This document shows, piece by piece, positions 8,749 to 17,569 of a DNA stretch of 64,000 nucleotides. The position numbers and the translations under genes are program-made. Source of the DNA: Acidobacteriota bacterium (GTDB taxonomy: Bacteria; Acidobacteriota; Terriglobia; Versatilivoradales; Versatilivoraceae); assembly GCA_028875575.1 (NCBI GenBank), contig JAPPDF010000003.1, forward strand, positions 1-64,000. Direction: 5' to 3'. The notes below the pieces were generated by a model. That model was not told the origin of the DNA, did not search any database, and worked only from the letters and a program-made list of their open reading frames with translations. Numbering within the stretch: position 1 is the first letter of the stretch; each line of letters opens with the position of its first letter.

Positions 8749-9285
8749 ATGATGGAGCTAATCGAGTTCGATGGTGTTAGGCTGGAATGGATGGAAGATG
8801 CAGGGTTTGAAGCCATGAGCGTAGAGTTGACCCTACGCGAGACCAAAATTCGGCACCTGCAGCTGAAGGAGATGGTTTGTGTGGCCCCGGATACAAGTCT
8901 GGGGGACACGATCTCAACCATGCAGCGACGGCGCAACGGTTGCGCCTTGGTGGCGGTGGGCTCCAACCTCCTGGGAATATTTACCGAAAGAGACCTGATT
9001 CGCAAGGTGGTCGGACGCAGCCAGCCGGGTCTGGAACGGCCGATTCGCGACCTCATGACGCCGGAGCCGGCGGTCCTGAGTCCTGACGATTCTCTTCTGG
9101 ATGCGGTTCGTTTGATGAACGAGGGCGGTTACCGCCATATTCCGCTGGTCGATTCGGCCAATCGGGTCTGTGATTGTCTCTCCGTGATCAATATCGTCGA
9201 CTATCTCTTGGAGTGCTATCCTCAGGAGGTACTGGCCCTTCCTCCCACGCCCGATCAGAATTTCAGCGAGCCGGACGGAGCCTGA
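8749..9285 (+). CDS. CBS-domain-pair protein upstream of korAB
   Basis: A 178-aa protein that is essentially one Bateman module. The first CBS motif spans about residues 40-92 (VCVAPDTSLGD, GIFTERDLIRKVV) and the second about 103-160 (MTPEPAVLSPDDSLLDAV, GYRHIPLVD). Such modules bind adenine nucleotides and sense energy or redox state. It is 70 bp upstream of the ferredoxin oxidoreductase gene; a second CBS protein follows korB, so both may regulate that enzyme post-translationally. That link is inferred from position. The start is uncertain: Met codons at 8791 and 8815 are also possible. Confidence 0.85.
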   Translation: MMELIEFDGVRLEWMEDAGFEAMSVELTLRETKIRHLQLKEMVCVAPDTSLGDTISTMQRRRNGCALVAVGSNLLGIFTERDLIRKVVGRSQPGLERPIRDLMTPEPAVLSPDDSLLDAVRLMNEGGYRHIPLVDSANRVCDCLSVINIVDYLLECYPQEVLALPPTPDQNFSEPDGA

Positions 9286-9355
9286 AGAGGAATTCCGCCA
9301 GTATCGGGGTCCTATTGGGAAGTTGAGCTTCTAAGGAGCGAAAATCTCAACCACC

Positions 9356-11215
9356 GTGCCTGCCACAACCACCGAAAAAGACCACAAGCCGGACCGGGCC
9401 ATCGTCGAGATCGAGAACGCAACCATCCGGTTTGCCGGAGACTCCGGCGACGGCATGCAGTTGACCGGAACCCAGTTCACCAACACCTCGGCGATCTTCG
9501 GGAACGACATCAGCACCCTCCCCGATTTCCCGGCCGAGATTCGCGCGCCTGCCGGGTCCCTGCCGGGTGTGAGCGGTTTCCAGATAAACTTCAGCAGTCG
9601 AGACATTCGGACTCCCGGTGATCAGCCCAACGTTCTGGTGGCCATGAACCCGGCGGCTCTCAGGGTGCACTTGTCGGATCTTGAGCCCGGGGGCATTGTC
9701 ATTGCCAATTCCAATACCTTCTTGCCCTTGAATCTGAAAAAGGCGGGCTATGGGTCAAACCCCCTGGAGGACGGGAGCCTGTCGGGTTATCGCCTGATTG
9801 CGGTTCCCTTGAGCGAATTGAACGGCAAGGCGCTCCAGGAGTTGAATCTTCCCAGGAGGGATGCGGACCGGTGCAAGAACTTTTTTGCTCTCGGAATTAC
9901 CTACTGGCTATACGATCGTCCCCTGGAGCCGACGCTCTCCTGGATCGAATCCAAGTTCAAAATGAGGCCGGAGATCCTGGCCGCAAACAGTCTGGCTTTG
10001 CGAAGCGGCTACAACTACGCCGACACCACCGAACTCTTCACCAACCACTACAGGGTTCGCACCGCCAAGTTGGCTCCAGGCAAGTACCGCAATATTACGG
10101 GCAACGAGGCCACGGCTTTCGGCTTCATCGCGGCTTCTCAGAAGTTGGGATGCCCCCTCTTTTATGCCAGCTATCCCATCACTCCGGCCAGCGATATTCT
10201 GCACGAGTTGGCCCGCCACAAGAATTTCGGAATCAAGACGTTTCAGGCGGAAGACGAGATTGCGGCTGTGGGCGCCGCCATTGGCGCTTCCTTTGCGGGT
10301 CACTTGGGACTGACCGGAACCAGTGGGCCGGGAGTCGCCCTGAAATCGGAGGCGATCGGGCTGGCCGTCATGACGGAACTGCCACTGGTGATCGCCAACA
10401 TTCAGCGCGGCGGTCCCAGCACGGGTCTGCCCACCAAGACCGAACAGGCGGATCTGCTGCAGGCACTGTTCGGGCGGAACGGGGAGTGTCCCGTGGCCGT
10501 GGTCGCGCCAAGCACGCCATCCGGCTGCTTCCGCATGGCTTTCGAGGCTTTTCGATTGGCCACCCGGTTCATGACCCCGGTCTTCTTCCTCTCCGACGGC
10601 TACCTGGCCAACGGGTCGGAACCGTGGAAGATTCCTTCGGTGGAGGACCTTCCCGACATTGAAGTCCGTTTCCGGACCGACGCCGAGGGGTTTGAACCCT
10701 ATCTGCGGGATGAGGAGACACTCTCCCGGCCTTGGGCCATCCCGGGCACTCCGGGGCTGGAGCATCGCATCGGAGGGTTGGAGAAGCAGAACATCACCGG
10801 GAACGTCAGCTACAACCCCGAAAACCACGACCGCATGGTGCGTCTGCGGGCCGAGAAAATTGCCCGGATAGCCGACGATATCCCCCCGGTCGAGGTGTTT
10901 GGGAGTCCGGAAGGAAAGGTTCTGGTGGTTGGCTGGGGTTCGACCTACGGGGCAATCACCTCGGCCGTGGAGGGTATGCAGGAGCAGAACCATCCCGTCT
11001 CCAGCCTACACTTGCAGTACCTGAATCCTCTCCCCAGGAACCTGGGAGAGGTTCTCTCTCGATTTGACAAGGTTCTGGTGCCCGAGCTTAATCTGGGCCA
11101 GTTGCTGATGATCTTGCGGTCGCGCTACCTGGTGGATGCCATCGGTTTCAACCGGGTGCGGGGCCTGCCCTTTAAGATTTCCGAACTGCGGGAAACTATT
11201 GGAGAGATGCTCTGA
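9356..11215 (+). CDS. korA: 2-oxoacid:ferredoxin oxidoreductase, fused gamma-alpha subunit
   Basis: A 619-aa subunit of a 2-oxoacid:ferredoxin oxidoreductase, most like the 2-oxoglutarate enzyme of the reductive TCA cycle or its oxidative counterpart. The N-terminal 190 residues are the gamma domain ([14 protein letters not shown], then [20 protein letters not shown]). From about residue 240 comes the alpha domain ([27 protein letters not shown], then [13 protein letters not shown]). The start is GTG 9356; an AAGGAG lies somewhat far upstream at 9333-9338. The beta subunit follows after 59 bp. It transfers electrons from CoA-dependent oxidative decarboxylation to ferredoxin in the cytoplasm. 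Confidence 0.92.
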   Translation: MPATTTEKDHKPDRAIVEIENATIRFAGDSGDGMQLTGTQFTNTSAIFGNDISTLPDFPAEIRAPAGSLPGVSGFQINFSSRDIRTPGDQPNVLVAMNPAALRVHLSDLEPGGIVIANSNTFLPLNLKKAGYGSNPLEDGSLSGYRLIAVPLSELNGKALQELNLPRRDADRCKNFFALGITYWLYDRPLEPTLSWIESKFKMRPEILAANSLALRSGYNYADTTELFTNHYRVRTAKLAPGKYRNITGNEATAFGFIAASQKLGCPLFYASYPITPASDILHELARHKNFGIKTFQAEDEIAAVGAAIGASFAGHLGLTGTSGPGVALKSEAIGLAVMTELPLVIANIQRGGPSTGLPTKTEQADLLQALFGRNGECPVAVVAPSTPSGCFRMAFEAFRLATRFMTPVFFLSDGYLANGSEPWKIPSVEDLPDIEVRFRTDAEGFEPYLRDEETLSRPWAIPGTPGLEHRIGGLEKQNITGNVSYNPENHDRMVRLRAEKIARIADDIPPVEVFGSPEGKVLVVGWGSTYGAITSAVEGMQEQNHPVSSLHLQYLNPLPRNLGEVLSRFDKVLVPELNLGQLLMILRSRYLVDAIGFNRVRGLPFKISELRETIGEML

Positions 11216-11274
11216 TTCCAGAGGGTTGACAGTGGGCAAGTCCCTCTGGAGAAACCAGCCAGGAGCAGTCAGCC

Positions 11275-12318
11275 ATGAGCCATGACGGCGACAGAGGACA
11301 GAAGGGGTCGGCAGTGCTTCCCTTGAGACGGCGGGATTTCGTTAGCGACCAGGAGGTGAGATGGTGTCCGGGTTGCGGGGACTACTCCATTCTGGCCCAG
11401 ACTCAGAAGATGCTGCCCGATCTGAATATCCCCAGGGAGAACTTTGTCTTTGTTTCAGGCATCGGTTGCTCCAGCCGCTTCCCCTACTATGTGAACACCT
11501 ATGGTTTTCATGGAATTCACGGCCGGGCTCCGACCCTGGCGACCGGCATCAAGGCCTCCCGCCCCGAGCTGTCGGTCTGGGTGATTACCGGAGATGGCGA
11601 TGCCCTGAGCATCGGGGGCAACCATTTCATGCATGTGGTTCGCAGAAATCTGGACGTGAACATCATTCTCTTCAATAACAGGATTTACGGCTTGACCAAG
11701 GGCCAGTATTCTCCGACTTCCGAGTTCGGCAAGAAGACCAAGTCCACTCCGCTCGGGTCCATCGACTACCCGATCAACCCCTTGTGCATTGCGATCTCCA
11801 ACGAGGCCACCTTCGTGGCCCGGTCCATCGACGTGGATGTCAAGCACCTCTCTTCGGTCCTTACCCAGGCTGCCCACCACAAGGGAGTTTCCTTCGTGGA
11901 AGTATTTCAGAATTGCAACATCTTCAACGACGGGGCCTTCAATCATTTCTCGGAGCGGGGGTTTCGAGACGATCGCACCATCCGGCTGGAGCACGGGAAG
12001 CCGCTGGTATTCGGCAGGGACCGGGACAAGGGAATTCGACTGAACGGCCTCAAACTGGAAGTCGTCGATCTTCGCCGGGGCGATTCCGAAAAGGATCTGC
12101 TGATCCACGATATTCATGCCCCGGAACCCAATCTGGCGAACCTGCTGGCCCGCATGGATTATCCTGACTTTCCCGTGCCTCTGGGAGTTTTCCGCTCGGT
12201 GGCCAAACCGACCTACGACGAGCTGATGGAGGCCCAGGTGCAGGACGCAATCAGCCGTTCGGGAGATGGAGACCTGGAGCGACTGCTCAACAGCGGGGAT
12301 GTCTGGGTGGTGAACTGA
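11275..12318 (+). CDS. korB: 2-oxoacid:ferredoxin oxidoreductase beta subunit
   Basis: A 347-aa thiamine-diphosphate-binding beta subunit. It shows RWCPGCGDYSI (Cys pair, about 29-39), a third cysteine in GIGCSSRFPYY, and the ThDP/Mg motif GDGDALSIGGNH (about 108-119) with the closing NNRIYGLTKGQYSPTS. Length and motifs agree with KorB/PorB; the TKGQ-SPTS segment is typical of the family. It pairs with the fused gamma-alpha gene just upstream, giving a two-gene enzyme without a separate ferredoxin-like delta subunit. A CBS/zinc-ribbon protein begins 99 bp downstream on the same strand. Confidence 0.93.
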   Translation: MSHDGDRGQKGSAVLPLRRRDFVSDQEVRWCPGCGDYSILAQTQKMLPDLNIPRENFVFVSGIGCSSRFPYYVNTYGFHGIHGRAPTLATGIKASRPELSVWVITGDGDALSIGGNHFMHVVRRNLDVNIILFNNRIYGLTKGQYSPTSEFGKKTKSTPLGSIDYPINPLCIAISNEATFVARSIDVDVKHLSSVLTQAAHHKGVSFVEVFQNCNIFNDGAFNHFSERGFRDDRTIRLEHGKPLVFGRDRDKGIRLNGLKLEVVDLRRGDSEKDLLIHDIHAPEPNLANLLARMDYPDFPVPLGVFRSVAKPTYDELMEAQVQDAISRSGDGDLERLLNSGDVWVVN

Positions 12319-12417
12319 ATCCCCTCTTCCGATCGAACCGCCGTTAGGGCTTTGCCGGCCTTCGGCAAGAGTGTCAGCGGGGGTAAGCCACAGACCTGCC
12401 TTCTTGCGAGGAATCTC

Positions 12418-12951
12418 ATGATCTGTCCTGCTTGCGGCTCGGTCAATCTTCCCGGGGCGGACCGATGCGAAGACTGCCTGTTTCCTTTCAGCAAGCTGGA
12501 CATCCCCTTGCCGATCGAGGGGCTGCAGAAGCGGCTCATGGAGGACACCATTGCCGACCTGAAGCCCACACCCGCGGTCACCGTTTCGCCCGGGGCTCCG
12601 GTCGAGAACGCGGTCCAACTCCTGAAGGACAAGAGCGTGGGGTGCGTCCTGGTCATGGAAGAGGAGATCGTGGTCGGAATCTTGTCAGAACGAGACGTGC
12701 TCTACAAGCTCGGGGGAATGGAAGGCTCCGTCAGCTCGGTCAAAGTCTCCGATATCATGACTCCCAATCCGGTGACCATGGAGGCAGAAGAATCCATTCG
12801 CTTTGTTCTCCACCAGATGTCGGTGGAGGGATTTCGCCACATCCCCATTGTCAGCCTCGACCAGCCCCCCAGGATCGTCTCCGTGCGGGCCGTGCTTGAC
12901 TATCTCCACCAGTCCGCGGAAGATGCCTCTCCGGACCCGGCGTCCCGGTAG
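12418..12951 (+). CDS. Zinc-ribbon plus CBS-pair protein downstream of korAB
   Basis: A 177-aa protein with an N-terminal zinc ribbon (CPACGSVNLPGADRCEDC, residues 3-20) and then two CBS motifs (about 45-95 and 105-165; VGCVLVMEEEIVVGILSERD, and DIMTPNPVTMEAEES). It starts at ATG 12418, preceded by a weak GCGAGGA; the frame is open further upstream without a better start. The protein is a sibling of the CBS protein ahead of korA, and the two bracket the oxidoreductase. A nucleotide-sensing regulator of korAB is the simplest reading, but that is inferred from context. Confidence 0.85.
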   Translation: MICPACGSVNLPGADRCEDCLFPFSKLDIPLPIEGLQKRLMEDTIADLKPTPAVTVSPGAPVENAVQLLKDKSVGCVLVMEEEIVVGILSERDVLYKLGGMEGSVSSVKVSDIMTPNPVTMEAEESIRFVLHQMSVEGFRHIPIVSLDQPPRIVSVRAVLDYLHQSAEDASPDPASR

Positions 12952-12982
12952 AACCAACCGCAGTTATCACCGCTTGGCTACT

Positions 12983-13453
12983 CTAGGTTTCAGCCGGGGC
13001 TTCGCGGTACTCGGTGGGGGCCCGGCAGCACATGCAAGGTCCTGGAGTGTAGGTGGTGATGTTGCAGATCTCGCAGAAGTAGTGAAAATCGTAGACTTTG
13101 CCGGCCCGGATCAATTGGGTCTTGACGATTTGAAAGGTCTTGCCGCCATCCAGGCTTCTCAAGGTCAGCCGGAATTGTCTTGTCTGCAGTCGTTTTTCCT
13201 GGAGGAGGGTGTTGGCGGCGTCGCCCGCGGCCAGAGTAAAGAGCTGTCCGGTATCCGCTTTGAGGGCTAACCGGGCGGGGGCGTCTTGGCAGGAGGTTTC
13301 CTTCAGGTCCGACCCCAGGCACACCAGGCGCCCGCTGGTCACCAGGTTCTTGTCTCCCGAAGTTGCCGGCGCGGAATGAGCCAGCAGCGCCAAGGCCACA
13401 AAGGCCACCCGGCTTGCCGCTGCCCCCAGACGCTTGCCGACCGCTTCGCTCAT
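12983..13453 (-). CDS. Secreted protein with cysteine-rich C-terminus, unknown function
   Basis: A 156-aa protein I do not recognise. The first 33 residues are a signal peptide (basic start, then AFVALALLAHSAPATSG with a plausible cleavage after SAPATSG). A middle beta-rich part (QFRLTLRSLDGGKTFQIVKTQ) is followed by a tail with five cysteines in FCEICNITTYTPGPCMCC, arranged as CxxC then CxCC, which suggests metal binding or disulfides. Two more cysteines lie earlier in the protein. It is convergent with the zinc-ribbon CBS gene and divergent from the 91-aa gene at 13715. Confidence 0.68.
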   Translation of the reverse strand: MSEAVGKRLGAAASRVAFVALALLAHSAPATSGDKNLVTSGRLVCLGSDLKETSCQDAPARLALKADTGQLFTLAAGDAANTLLQEKRLQTRQFRLTLRSLDGGKTFQIVKTQLIRAGKVYDFHYFCEICNITTYTPGPCMCCRAPTEYREAPAET

Positions 13454-13714
13454 GGCGCCGAATTATACCATTGCGTGCGGTGCCTGCAGTGGGTGGACCG
13501 GCAGGCTCAGCGGCGGAGCCTTTCCGGCTGACGATGGATCGGTCCCCGCTGTAATGGTGAATTTAATTGAGGATTTTGGATTTGAGGCAGGATCAGGCAT
13601 CAAGGACACTCGCCCATACAATCATGTAGTGCGGCTCGACGGGTAGCATTGTTCGCGGCAAATCCACAATCGAAAATCAGCAATCTGCAATTATCCGATC
13701 CCTTGAGGTGAAAC
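13454..13714. other. Intergenic, divergent promoter region
   Basis: This holds the 5' regions of two divergent genes. The right half (13555-13700) is clearly more AT-rich than its surroundings, as expected for promoters, but I cannot assign a good -35/-10 pair. A plus-strand frame at 13434-13646 exists but has no ribosome-binding site or recognisable content. Confidence 0.4.
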
Positions 13715-13990
13715 GTGTCCGATCGGCAGGATAGCAACGAGCTTCCTCCCCATTCAAGGACCCTGGCGGTTGAGGTGGAAGACTTCTCCTATCAGACCGT
13801 AAAGCAGCAGAATGGGCGGGCCTCGGTAATCCGGTTCGAGCTCAGGAACCCTGAAGTCGAGCCGGGAGACGTGCTGGTGGTGCTTTCCGGAAGCGACATC
13901 CTCTTCCATGGTCTCATTATGAAAGTCGATCAGGGCTGGGCCACCTGCGGCGACCGCACCAGCCTGCTGCTGCCGGGCACGGTCCATTAA
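13715..13990 (+). CDS. Small hypothetical protein
   Basis: A 91-aa cytoplasmic protein, not recognised. GTG is the start; GAGGTG sits four bases upstream (13705-13710). The middle looks like a small beta-barrel (SVIRFELRNPEVEPGDVLVVL, then SDILFHGLIMKVDQGW), so it could be an SH3-like or OB-like fold. It stands alone, 260 bp from the divergent secreted protein and 237 bp before the ABC operon. Codon use is like its neighbours, which supports it being real. Confidence 0.55.
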   Translation: MSDRQDSNELPPHSRTLAVEVEDFSYQTVKQQNGRASVIRFELRNPEVEPGDVLVVLSGSDILFHGLIMKVDQGWATCGDRTSLLLPGTVH

Positions 13991-14094
13991 GTCCATTGGC
14001 CCACCGCCGGAAACTGAATATTTCGTTTGTATCCCGGGTTTTCAGGGGTGTCGGATCTCCGCTGCAGGGAGTGTTTCTCCTCCGGTTGCCCCCC

Positions 14095-14122
14095 TTTACA
14101 GGCGAAGCGATTTCCTTATAAT
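14095..14122 (+). promoter_or_regulatory. Sigma-70-type promoter of the ABC operon
   Basis: TTTACA at 14095-14100, a 16-bp spacer and a perfect TATAAT at 14117-14122. This would start transcription near 14130, about 100 bases before the ABC ATPase start at 14228. No other promoter-like pair is seen in the gap. Confidence 0.55.
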
Positions 14123-14227
14123 TATCTGTTCGAGCGCCCCTCGGACTCACGCCAATGCCGGTTTCGGCGGCGATTGCGCGGGGCTCGCTCAGGATCGCGT
14201 CTTTGAACTCGGAAAGGGAGAGCTCTT

Positions 14228-15178
14228 GTGATTGAAGTCGATCGACTGACCAAGAGATACGGGAACCTGAAGGCTGTCGATGACGTGTCCTTTCAGGTGG
14301 AAAAGGGAGAAATTCTGGGGTTCCTGGGACCAAACGGAGCCGGCAAGACCACGACCATGCGCATTCTGACCTGTTTCCTGCCCGCCACTGAAGGCACGGC
14401 TCGGGTAGCCGGGTTTGATGTTTTCGAAAATGCCATGGAAGTGAAACGTCGCATCGGCTACCTTCCCGAACACCCTCCCCTCTATGACGAGATGACGGTG
14501 GATGGCTACCTTAAATTCGTAGCCAGGATCAAGAGCGTAGCTCCTGAAGACCTCAAGAGGCGCCTTCAGGAGGTCAAGGAGACCGTGCGTATCGAGGGCT
14601 ACGGGAGCAAGCTGATCAAGCACCTGTCCAAGGGCTTCAAGCAGCGGCTCGGCTTGGCCCAGGCATTGATCCACGACCCGGAGGTGTTGATCCTGGACGA
14701 ACCCACGGTCGGCTTGGACCCCAATCAGATCAAGGAGGTGCGAGAGCTTATCAAGAGCCTCTCCGGGAGCCACACCATTATTCTTTCAACCCATATCCTG
14801 CCGGAGGTCAGCATGACCTGCCAGCGCGTGGTCATTATCTCCGACGGGAAGATCGTAGCCGTGGACACCCCCGAGAACCTGACCCGGCAGCAGCAGGGGG
14901 CCGCCCATATTTACATGGAAGCCAGGGGCTCAGATGTCGAGATGCAGCAGCGGTTGCACCAGATCGAGGGAGTGCTGAGCGTCGAATCCAAACCGCTGGG
15001 GGAAGGGGAGGTATCCTCCTACCGCATAGAAACGGAGCTGAAGCAGGATGTCAGAGGCCGGATAGCCCAGAGTGTCATCGAGGGAGGCTTTGAGCTACGG
15101 GAGTTTCGGTCGCTGCAGTTGAGCCTGGAGGAAGTCTTCACCCAACTCACGACTCAGGAGGAGGTGCGTAGTCAATGA
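14228..15178 (+). CDS. ABC transporter ATP-binding protein, GldA/NatA-like
   Basis: A 316-aa ATPase subunit. The Walker A motif GPNGAGKT is at residues 34-41, the signature is LSKGFKQR in place of LSGGQ, and Walker B is VLILDEPTVGLD, followed by the H-loop STHILPEV. The tail beyond 220 is the DUF4162-like extension seen in GldA/CcmA/NatA-type exporters. The stop overlaps the permease start by four bases (ATGA), so the two are translationally coupled. It is the first gene of a four-gene operon (ATPase, permease, GldG-like, DUF4340) seen in several phyla that do not glide. The cargo is unknown. Confidence 0.92.
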   Translation: MIEVDRLTKRYGNLKAVDDVSFQVEKGEILGFLGPNGAGKTTTMRILTCFLPATEGTARVAGFDVFENAMEVKRRIGYLPEHPPLYDEMTVDGYLKFVARIKSVAPEDLKRRLQEVKETVRIEGYGSKLIKHLSKGFKQRLGLAQALIHDPEVLILDEPTVGLDPNQIKEVRELIKSLSGSHTIILSTHILPEVSMTCQRVVIISDGKIVAVDTPENLTRQQQGAAHIYMEARGSDVEMQQRLHQIEGVLSVESKPLGEGEVSSYRIETELKQDVRGRIAQSVIEGGFELREFRSLQLSLEEVFTQLTTQEEVRSQ

Positions 15179-15963
15179 GAAACCTTTTGGCTGTGATTGA
15201 CAAGGAGATGAAGGTCTATTTCGCCTCTCCGGTCGCTTACGGCGTGCTGACGGTATTCCTCCTGGTGAGCGGTTACTTTTTCTACAATATCCTGTCGGTC
15301 TTTATCCAGCGGTCCATGATGATGGCCGTCCAGGCCCAGCAGTTCGGCGGCGGCGCCCCGGCCATGGATGTTCCTGCGCTGGTGGAAAGAAATTTCTTCG
15401 GCATCGTCAGCACCATCATCCTGTTCATGGTGCCGATGATCACCATGGCGACCTTTGCCGACGAAAGACGCCGGGCCACCATCGAGCTTCTCCTGACCTC
15501 TCCTTTAACCCATTTCCAGCTCATCCTGGGAAAGTTTCTGGCAGCCATGGGTTTTTTCGTGGTCATGCTGTTGCCGACCCTGGTCTACCATGCCTTCCTC
15601 TATCTCTACAGTTCTCCCAAGATGGCTCTGGAACCGGTCCTTTCCGGATATCTGGGACTGCTGCTGCTGGGAGCCGCCCTGATTTCCCTGGGCATTTTCA
15701 TTTCCACCCTTACCGAAAGTCAGATGGTCGCCGCCAGCGTCACCTTTGGCGTCCTCCTGATTCTCTGGGTGATCGACCTCTCGGCCCAGGCTGCCGGCCC
15801 CCTGGTGCAGGAGATCCTCGGTTACGTTTCCATTCTCAACCACTTTGACGACTTTTCGAAAGGAGTGGTCGACAGCTCGAGCCTGGTCGTTTACCTGAGC
15901 TTCGTCTTTCTCGGACTCTTCCTGACCTATCGATCCATTGAATCCTGGCGGTGGAGGACATAA
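15175..15963 (+). CDS. ABC transporter permease, GldF-like (ABC-2 family)
   Basis: A 262-aa membrane protein with about six transmembrane segments: one near residues 18-38, then a large extracytoplasmic loop, then segments around 75-95, 110-140, 150-175, 180-200 and 235-255. The motif TFADERRRATIELLLTSPLT after the second segment is characteristic of GldF/NosY-type permeases. It is coupled by a four-base overlap to the ATPase and is followed after four bases by the GldG-like gene. Confidence 0.9.
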   Translation: MRNLLAVIDKEMKVYFASPVAYGVLTVFLLVSGYFFYNILSVFIQRSMMMAVQAQQFGGGAPAMDVPALVERNFFGIVSTIILFMVPMITMATFADERRRATIELLLTSPLTHFQLILGKFLAAMGFFVVMLLPTLVYHAFLYLYSSPKMALEPVLSGYLGLLLLGAALISLGIFISTLTESQMVAASVTFGVLLILWVIDLSAQAAGPLVQEILGYVSILNHFDDFSKGVVDSSSLVVYLSFVFLGLFLTYRSIESWRWRT

Positions 15964-15967
15964 CGGG

Positions 15968-17569
15968 ATGAACATTCTGAAGAACATCGCCTCCTTTGGT
16001 CCGGTACTGATCATACTGGCCTATGTCTGGTACTCCATTCAGGGGGTCTGGGACTACCGGGTGCAGATCGCCCTCTACGGAGGACTGGTTCTTACACTGG
16101 CCATGATTGCCTGGAGCTTCGAGCAACTCAAGGCCGGCTTTCGGCGGCGGTCTGCCCAGTATGGGGCCAACACGGTCTTGATGGTGGTGATGGTGGTGGG
16201 CCTCCTGGGGATGATCAACTTTCTGGCCAGGAAATACCAGGAGCGTTGGGACCTCACCAGCAACAAGCTCTACAGTCTGTCCGACCAGACGGAGAAACTT
16301 GTCAGCGGGTTGGAAGTGGACGTGGAAGTCATCCACTTCGACAAGGACCCCAATCCAAGTCTGGACGACCTGATGAAGGAGTATGTGGCGCTCAACCCCT
16401 CGGCCCTCAGCTACCGCAAGGTGGACCCCCAGGCCGAGCCGGGTCTGGCCCGGAAGTACGAGGTGAACCGCTTTGGAGAAATCGTGGTGGTTTCGGGGGA
16501 AAAGCGGGAGAGCGTGGAGGCTGCCCAGGAAGAAGACATTACCAACACGATCCTGAAGGTCACGCGGGAGCAGGACAAGGTCATCTACTTCACCAAGGGG
16601 CACAACGAGGCTGACATCGAAAACAGCCAGGAGGAGAGAGGATACGCGGCCGCCAAGCAGGCCATCGAGAGTCAGAACTACCGGGTGCAAAGCATCAACC
16701 TGGCCGAGGCCGGAAACATCCCCCAAGACTGCTCCGCCCTGGTGATCGCCGGTCCGGCCGTGGCCTTGCTCCCAACGGAGACGGCGCTCATCGATGGATA
16801 TGTCGACGCCGGGGGGAAAGTTCTCCTGTTGCTGGACCCCGACCTCGACTCCGGCTTGAAGGAACTTCTTGAGAAGTGGAAGATCGGAGTGGAGGACGAC
16901 ATCGTGGTCGACTCCAGCGGGTTGGGGCAACTGTTCGGGATGGGCCCCGCGGCTCCTCTGGTGACCTCCTACGAGTCGCACCCCATCACCGAAGATCTCG
17001 ACAATACCATGACCGTGTTCCCTGAGGCTCGCTCGCTGAAGGCGGTCGACCACGAGGATTCTTCCTTCACCTCCAGGGAGCTGTTTCGCACCTCGGAGCG
17101 AAGCTGGGGAGAAAAGAATCTGGTGGACGGATCGGCGGAATTCAATCCGGACGTGGATATCGAGGGCCCGGTGGTTCTTGGGGTGGTCAGCACCCTTTCG
17201 GTGAGTTCGGCGGCTGCCGATTCCAACGGACTTCAAGACGAGAACGAGGGCGATGATTCGGGTGAGAAGGAAGCGCAGAAGGATGGATCCTTCGGCAAGG
17301 AAGCCCGGGTGGTGGTGATCGGCGATTCCGATTTTGCCAACAACGCCTTTCTGCGGCTCCAGCGAAACGGGGACCTGTTTCTGAACGCGGTGAGCTGGCT
17401 GGCCGAGGATGAGGACCTGATTTCGGTTCGACCCAAGGATTCGGAAAACCGCGGTGTCCACATGACTGCTGCCGACTCCAGGATGCTGTTCTGGGTGACC
17501 ATGGTCGTGTTGCCGGGGGCGGCGCTGGGCCTGGGTGTCCTGGTTTGGTCAAGGAGGCGCAAGTCATGA
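15968..17569 (+). CDS. GldG-like auxiliary ABC component (ABC_transp_aux)
   Basis: A 533-aa membrane protein. There are three hydrophobic segments in the first 95 residues, a large soluble domain (about 95-490) and a last segment at the C-terminus (VTMVVLPGAALGLGVLVW) followed by RRRKS. The start of the soluble part (RWDLTSNKLYSLSDQTEKL) is the hallmark of the GldG/ABC_transp_aux family, and DPDLDSGLKELLEKW resembles its IFT52-like fold. A charged, low-complexity insert lies near residues 425-445. The start at 15968 is preferred over 15938, which would overlap the permease. The role, presumably with the GldA/GldF pair, is unknown outside Bacteroidetes. Confidence 0.87.
   Translation: MNILKNIASFGPVLIILAYVWYSIQGVWDYRVQIALYGGLVLTLAMIAWSFEQLKAGFRRRSAQYGANTVLMVVMVVGLLGMINFLARKYQERWDLTSNKLYSLSDQTEKLVSGLEVDVEVIHFDKDPNPSLDDLMKEYVALNPSALSYRKVDPQAEPGLARKYEVNRFGEIVVVSGEKRESVEAAQEEDITNTILKVTREQDKVIYFTKGHNEADIENSQEERGYAAAKQAIESQNYRVQSINLAEAGNIPQDCSALVIAGPAVALLPTETALIDGYVDAGGKVLLLLDPDLDSGLKELLEKWKIGVEDDIVVDSSGLGQLFGMGPAAPLVTSYESHPITEDLDNTMTVFPEARSLKAVDHEDSSFTSRELFRTSERSWGEKNLVDGSAEFNPDVDIEGPVVLGVVSTLSVSSAAADSNGLQDENEGDDSGEKEAQKDGSFGKEARVVVIGDSDFANNAFLRLQRNGDLFLNAVSWLAEDEDLISVRPKDSENRGVHMTAADSRMLFWVTMVVLPGAALGLGVLVWSRRRKS

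Noticed and set aside
15836-17461. 541-aa minus-strand open frame
   Set aside because: It is antisense to the GldG-like gene, has low-complexity His/Gly/Val composition, and no start signal.
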